DNA of 64,000 bases from an uncultured Clostridium sp. (GTDB taxonomy: Bacteria > Bacillota > Clostridia > TANB77 > CAG-508). Each line of letters opens with the position of its first letter. Positions within the stretch are counted from its first letter, which is position 1. A model generated the notes under the pieces. That model saw nothing but the letters and a program-made list of their open reading frames with translations, was not told the DNA's origin and made no database searches. The DNA is taken from NCBI GenBank assembly GCA_958438515.1, contig CAUBRZ010000004.1, positions 25,017 to 89,016 of the forward strand. Direction: 5' to 3'. The position numbers and the translations under genes were made by a program. Shown piece after piece: positions 60,379 to 64,000 of the stretch.

Positions 60379-61266
60379 ATGACCATTTATATTGATGTAG
60401 TATTAATAGAAAATATCCTTATGAATTATATAATATTATTTACAACAGGATTAATACTAAAAATAAAAATAAAGCATTTAAGACTCATTTTAGCAAGTTT
60501 TATTGGGGCAATATATTCTATAATTGCTTACATGGGAATATTAGAAATATATTCAAGTATTGTATTGAAAATAATTTTGTCTATTATAATTGTATATATA
60601 GCTTTTAATCCACAAAATATTAAAAAACTGTGGAAAGATATATTGATATTTTACATGGTATCATTTGTATTTGGAGGTGCAGCTTTTGCACTAATATATA
60701 TAGTCAAACCACAAGATATATTGATGAAAAACGGACTATTTTTAGGTACATATCCTTTGAAAACAGTGCTTTTGGGGGCAATTGTTGCTTTTATAATAAT
60801 TATAACAGCATTTACTGTAGTTAAAACTAAAATATCAAAAAAAGATATGTATTGCCAAATAAAAATAAAAATAAATGGAAAATATATTAAAGCAAAAACA
60901 ATGATAGACACAGGGAATATGTTAAAAGAACCAATAACAAATACACCTGTAATAATAGTTGAACATACACTTTTATATGAGTGTATGCCAAAAGAAATCT
61001 TGAATAATTTAGAAAATATAATAGGAGGTGATTTTAGTCAGGTACCAGAAGATATAAGAAAAAAATATATTTCAAAATTGAAGTTAATACCCTATTCTTC
61101 GCTAGGAAAACAAAATGGAATGTTGATAGGAATAAAGCCAGAAACAGTAAAGATTATAACAGATGAACAAGAAGAAGAAAGAAAAAATGTAATAATAGGA
61201 ATATATAATAAATCATTAACTAAAAAAGGAGAATACAGGGCTTTAATAGGAATAGAACTTATATAA
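60379..61266 (+). CDS. spoIIGA: Sigma-E processing peptidase SpoIIGA
   Basis: 295 residues: five N-terminal transmembrane helices and a C-terminal aspartic-protease-like domain with the active MIDTGNMLKEPITNTPVIIVE (Asp-Thr-Gly). It cleaves pro-sigma-E in the mother cell after the forespore signal. Located directly upstream of sigE as in all spore formers. Confidence 0.94.
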   Translation: MTIYIDVVLIENILMNYIILFTTGLILKIKIKHLRLILASFIGAIYSIIAYMGILEIYSSIVLKIILSIIIVYIAFNPQNIKKLWKDILIFYMVSFVFGGAAFALIYIVKPQDILMKNGLFLGTYPLKTVLLGAIVAFIIIITAFTVVKTKISKKDMYCQIKIKINGKYIKAKTMIDTGNMLKEPITNTPVIIVEHTLLYECMPKEILNNLENIIGGDFSQVPEDIRKKYISKLKLIPYSSLGKQNGMLIGIKPETVKIITDEQEEERKNVIIGIYNKSLTKKGEYRALIGIELI

Positions 61267-61293
61267 TTAAGAATACAAAAGGAAGTGATTAAA

Positions 61294-62032
61294 GTGAAAA
61301 TAGTAGACTTTGTAAAAAATAGTATTAGCACAATATGTGCAAAATACTTAAATGAAAATAATGAAATAGAATATTTACCTATTTTTTATATTGCAGGAAG
61401 TCAAACATTACCACCACCATTACCACCAGAAGAAGAAGCAGAATTAATTAATAAACTATCAGAAGAAGATAACTTACAAACAAGACAAATATTAGTAGAA
61501 AGAAACTTAAGATTAGTAGTATACATAGCAAAAAAATTTGAAAACACAGGTATAGGAATAGAAGATTTAATATCAATAGGAACAATAGGTTTGATGAAAG
61601 GAGTAAACACATTCAACTCAGAGAAAAAAATCAAACTAGCAACATATGCATCTAGGTGTATAGAAAATGAAATATTAATGTTCTTAAGAAAAAGTAACAA
61701 AATAAAAGGAGAAGTATCTATAGATGAACCACTAAACAAAGATAGAGATGGCAATGAATTGCTTCTATCTGATATATTGGGAACAGAACCAGATGTTACA
61801 TCAAGAAACTTAGAAGATGAAGTAGACAAAGCATTATTAAGAGCATCTATATCAAAATTAAAAGATAGAGAAAAAGACATAATGGAAATGAGGTTTGGGT
61901 TTAAAACTGGGAAGGAAAAAACACAAAAAGAAGTTGCAGACGAACTTCGGAATTTCTCAAAGTTACATATCAAGATTAGAGAAGAAAATAATAAACAAGA
62001 TGAAAAAAGAGATAGCTAGCAAAATTGGTTGA
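61294..62032 (+). CDS. sigE: RNA polymerase sporulation sigma factor SigE, +1 shift at CGG in region 4
   Basis: 245 residues. N-terminal pro-sequence (SISTICAKYLNENNEIEYLPIFYIAGSQTLPPPL), region 2 (NLRLVVYIAKKFENTGIGIEDLISIGTIGLMKGVNTF), and region 4 ending. CGG 61948-61950 (codon 219, after CTT) needs +1, restoring VADELGISQSYISRLEKKIINKMKKEI, the -35 recognition helix-turn-helix. Without it the helix is replaced by unrelated residues. GTG 61294 preferred for GGAAGTG. Mother-cell early regulator. Confidence 0.95.
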
Positions 62033-62035
62033 TAC

Positions 62036-62061
62036 AGGGACAGAACAAAAACAGTTCAACT
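62036..62061. repeat. One end of the 112-bp repeat family, truncated copy
   Basis: GGGACAGAACAAAAACAGTT repeats the left end of the elements at 27473 and 40697 (GGGACAGG.CAAAAACAGTTCA). No matching right end is found in the following 120 bases. It starts 4 bases after the sigE stop. Confidence 0.6.
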
Positions 62062-62184
62062 TTTTTGTAGAAAATACTAGAAATTTGATACGAAAAAATA
62101 AAAGTTTTTCTATTGTTTCTTAAGTATAAAAAACCTTAATTTGGAAATACTTAATATTAAGTAAATTCAAAGGAGGTTTTTCTT

Positions 62185-62961
62185 TTGTTAAACAACAAAG
62201 TAGAAATATGTGGTGTTAATACATCAAAACTACCGTTACTTAGTAAAAAAGAAAAAGAAGAACTATTTATAAAAATAAAAGCAGGAGATGAAGAAGCAAG
62301 AACTAAATTTATTAATGGAAATTTAAGATTAGTATTAAGTGTTATACAAAGATTTTATGGAAGAGGAGAAACAGCTGATGACTTGTTTCAGGTGGGATGT
62401 GTTGGATTGATTAAAGCTATTGATAATTTTGATTTAAGTCAAAATGTACAATTTAGCACTTATGCAGTTCCTATGATAATAGGAGAAGTTAAAAGATACT
62501 TAAGAGATAATAATAGTATAAGAGTAAGTCGTTCTGTAAGAGATTTGGCCTATAAGGCAATTCAGTTTAAAGAAAAATATACAAAAGAGCATGGGAAAGA
62601 ACCACATATAGATGAAATAGCCAAAGAACTAGGAGTGGAAAGAGAAGATATTGCTTTTAGTTTTGATGCTATACAAGATCCTGTATCGTTGCAAGAACCA
62701 GTTTATAATGATGGCTCAGAAAATATTTACATTATTGATCAAATAAAAGATAATAAAAATACTGATGAACTATGGGCAGAAAACATGACAATAGCAGGGG
62801 CATTAGAAAAACTTAATGAAAAAGAAAGAATGATTGTAAATAAAAGGTTTTTTAATGGGAGAACCCAAATGGAAGTAGCAGAAGAGATTGGAATTTCACA
62901 AGCACAAGTATCTAGATTAGAAAAAAGTGCAATTGAGCATATAAAAAGATTATATAAATAA
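62185..62961 (+). CDS. sigG: RNA polymerase sporulation sigma factor SigG
   Basis: 258 residues: conserved SigG N-terminus (VEICGVNTSKLPLLSKKEKEELF), region 2 (NLRLVLSVIQRFYGRGETADDLFQVGCVGLIKAIDNF) and region 4 (TQMEVAEEIGISQAQVSRLEKSAIEHIKRL). TTG start with AAAGGAGG. It uses GAG ATT GGA ATT for the same EIGIS segment where sigE carries CTT CGG A, so it is an internal unshifted comparator. Late forespore sigma factor. Confidence 0.96.
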   Translation: MLNNKVEICGVNTSKLPLLSKKEKEELFIKIKAGDEEARTKFINGNLRLVLSVIQRFYGRGETADDLFQVGCVGLIKAIDNFDLSQNVQFSTYAVPMIIGEVKRYLRDNNSIRVSRSVRDLAYKAIQFKEKYTKEHGKEPHIDEIAKELGVEREDIAFSFDAIQDPVSLQEPVYNDGSENIYIIDQIKDNKNTDELWAENMTIAGALEKLNEKERMIVNKRFFNGRTQMEVAEEIGISQAQVSRLEKSAIEHIKRLYK

Positions 62962-62988
62962 AGTCAAAAGTTTTAGCTTTTGACTTTA
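62961..62988 (+). terminator. Terminator after sigG
   Basis: AAAGTCAAAAG pairs with CTTTTGACTTT. Confidence 0.75.
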
Positions 62989-63072
62989 TCTATTTTAAAA
63001 AATAAAATATTTTTTAAAATAAGGAAAGTTTATAAAATTAGTAAAATAATATGTATAAGGGGGAGTTATAAA

Positions 63073-63307
63073 ATGGGGGATAAAGGACTAGATTTTAAAC
63101 ATAAAGAAGTAGTTAATATAACAAATGGCAAAAGGCTTCGGATATGTTCAGGATGTATGTGCAGATTTAGAAACAGGAACAATAACTCATATAATTGTTC
63201 CAGGAAATAATAAATTGATAAATATATTTTCTCAAAATAATGATATTGTTATACCATGGCAAAATATAAAATGTATAGGTGATGATTTAATTTTAGTAGA
63301 AATTTAA
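63073..63307 (+). CDS. ylmC: YlmC/YmxH family PRC-barrel-like protein, +1 shift at CGG
   Basis: 77 residues when CGG 63139-63141 (codon 23, after CTT) is passed in +1. This gives NGKRLGYVQDVCADLETGTITHIIVPG and the ending IPWQNIKCIGDDLILVEI. Both are characteristic of the YlmC/YmxH PRC-barrel family, which lies next to sigG in spore formers. Unshifted, only 22 native residues are made. Role unknown; PRC barrels bind RNA or protein partners. ATG chosen behind GGGGGAG. Confidence 0.9.
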
Positions 63308-63876
63308 AAAATAGTGAAAAAATTATTGACATAAAGAGTTAAAAATGATATTATAAATACATGTTAAAAATATACTATATCTTTAAGCAAAAAGTTGGTA
63401 TAAATTTCTAGTAAAAAAACTTAAAAAAATCTTGACATTTAAGTATAAAAATGTTACTATAGATAAGTACCTTACAACACGTCAAGAAAAAAATTTGAAT
63501 AACTTAAGAATTAGTAATAAAAAACTAACTTAGTGAATAGAATAAAAGAAGCATTACTAGTTTTTTATTTTGCCTAAAAATAAGTATAAAATTTTTTTTT
63601 AGAAAATGTCGAAAAAAGTATTGACAAAGTAAAAAAGGTATAGTATAATACAAAACGTTCCACACAAACAGGAACGAAAAAGTACATTGAAAAGTAAACA
63701 ATAAAATCCTTTAGAGAATAAACCGAAACGGTAAAATATTTTGTAAAAAATATTGTACTGAACAAGTAAATTTTTTAAAAGTTTTTTAGTAAAAAAAGCA
63801 AGAAGCATTTAAAGAGCTTGAGAAAAACTTTAAGTTTGATTTATATACTTCTTTATAGAAGAAATATAGATACCAA
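63308..63876 (+). promoter_or_regulatory. rRNA operon leader with three tandem promoters
   Basis: Three strong promoters precede the 16S gene, each with a 17-base spacer: TTGACA 63326-63331 / TATTAT 63349-63354; TTGACA 63432-63437 / TACTAT 63455-63460; TTGACA 63621-63626 / TATAAT 63644-63649. Downstream, ACATTGAAAAGTAAACA (about 63683) resembles the boxA-like antitermination leader of clostridial rrn operons. No ORF is credible in this stretch. Confidence 0.85.
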
Positions 63877-64000
63877 AAACAAGAGAGTTTGATCCTGGCT
63901 CAGGATAAACGCTGGCGGCGCACATAAGACATGCAAGTCGAACGGACTTAACCATTAGTTTACTATTGGAGCGGTTAGTGGCGGACTGGTGAGTAACACG
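63877..64000 (+). rRNA. 16S ribosomal RNA, 5' partial
   Basis: AGAGTTTGATCCTGGCTCAG begins at 63884, followed by the universal GCTGGCGGCG and CATGCAAGTCGAACGG. The gene runs off the window end at GTGAGTAACACG. Consistent with Clostridia; the exact lineage needs the full gene. Confidence 0.98.

Noticed and set aside
2097..63141. CGG breaks as systematic sequencing or assembly errors
   Set aside because: Very similar contexts without the C occur intact, for example ACTTGGAAGAACT (6137) against CTTCGGAAGACTT (25981) and ACTTGGAATTGCT (39334) against ACTTCGGAATTTC (61945). Errors would not always produce an in-frame CGG, and native in-frame CGG is otherwise absent.
2097..63141. Simple reassignment of CGG to another amino acid (as Trp or Gln in some bacteria)
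   Set aside because: After each CGG the zero frame is non-coding and soon stops, while the +1 frame continues the conserved protein. A reassignment alone does not restore the frame.
2097..63141. Fifteen independent pseudogenes
   Set aside because: The genes include smc, murA, dapF, sigE, pflB and adhE. Both halves of each are conserved without further damage, and every break has the same codon.
1..64000. CRISPR arrays, tRNA genes or an intact prophage
   Set aside because: No regularly spaced repeats, no tRNA cloverleaf-like sequences and no run of phage genes were seen by eye. The only repeats are the 112-bp elements and the 11-base units before ftsA.

Overview
The window is AT-rich, low-GC Firmicute DNA from a spore-forming member of the Clostridia. 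This rests on an almost purely A/T third-position codon usage, sporulation genes (spoIIGA-sigE-sigG, cwlD, a ytaF-like gene, a CotS-family kinase), the Clostridia-type cluster murA-ftsQ-DUF881-DUF881-sbp-ftsA-ftsZ, LL-diaminopimelate aminotransferase lysine/peptidoglycan synthesis, and mixed-acid fermentation genes (pflB, pflA, adhE). The right end enters a 16S rRNA gene.

The dominant signal is translational. Fifteen otherwise intact genes are split between two frames, one of them twice. At all 16 break points the zero-frame codon is CGG and reading must move +1, so that C is skipped and GGN is read as glycine. That glycine is family-conserved wherever I can judge (SMC, P-type ATPase, DapF, RluB, PflA, PflB, AdhE, MurA, SigE, YlmC). 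I found no in-frame CGG in any other native gene of the window; the only two in-frame CGG codons not followed by a shift are in one foreign-looking gene (52651-53202). CGG therefore behaves either as a +1 frameshift signal or as the start of a CGGN quadruplet glycine codon. The codon just before it is CTT at 8 of 16 sites, which recalls the classic CUU slippery codon of prfB and Ty1 frameshifting. I know of no description of such genome-wide use, but I could not search.

Layout. 1-3.6 kb: end of an Rpn-type nuclease gene, then a NitT/TauT-type ABC transporter with three CGG shifts. 3.8-11.5 kb: an XRE regulator, smc, a small ORF, a ytaF-like gene and a Ca-type P-ATPase. 11.5-12.9 kb: rpsF-ssb-rpsR. 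13-19 kb: surface, signalling and sporulation genes. 19.3-27.5 kb: a giant cyclic beta-1,2-glucan synthase-like gene. 27.5-29.2 kb: a leftward deacetylase and a peptidoglycan glycosyltransferase. 29.3-34 kb: dapF-dapL, an HD hydrolase, ruvA, rarA. 34-43.4 kb: two half-size TauE/SafE genes, an envelope deacetylase, an SSB-like protein, a membrane protein, two pseudouridine synthases and an S1-domain protein. 43.4-51 kb: pflA-pflB (leftward), an M23 peptidase, an XRE regulator and adhE. 51-52.4 kb: asnS (leftward). 53.3-63.3 kb: murA, the division cluster, the sigE/sigG sporulation locus and ylmC. 63.3-64 kb: three tandem strong promoters and the 16S 5' end.

Other structure: two 112-bp inverted-repeat (MITE/REP-like) elements plus one truncated copy; three genes whose start lies directly behind a terminator-like hairpin; and many intrinsic terminators. 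I saw no tRNA genes, CRISPR array or intact transposase.
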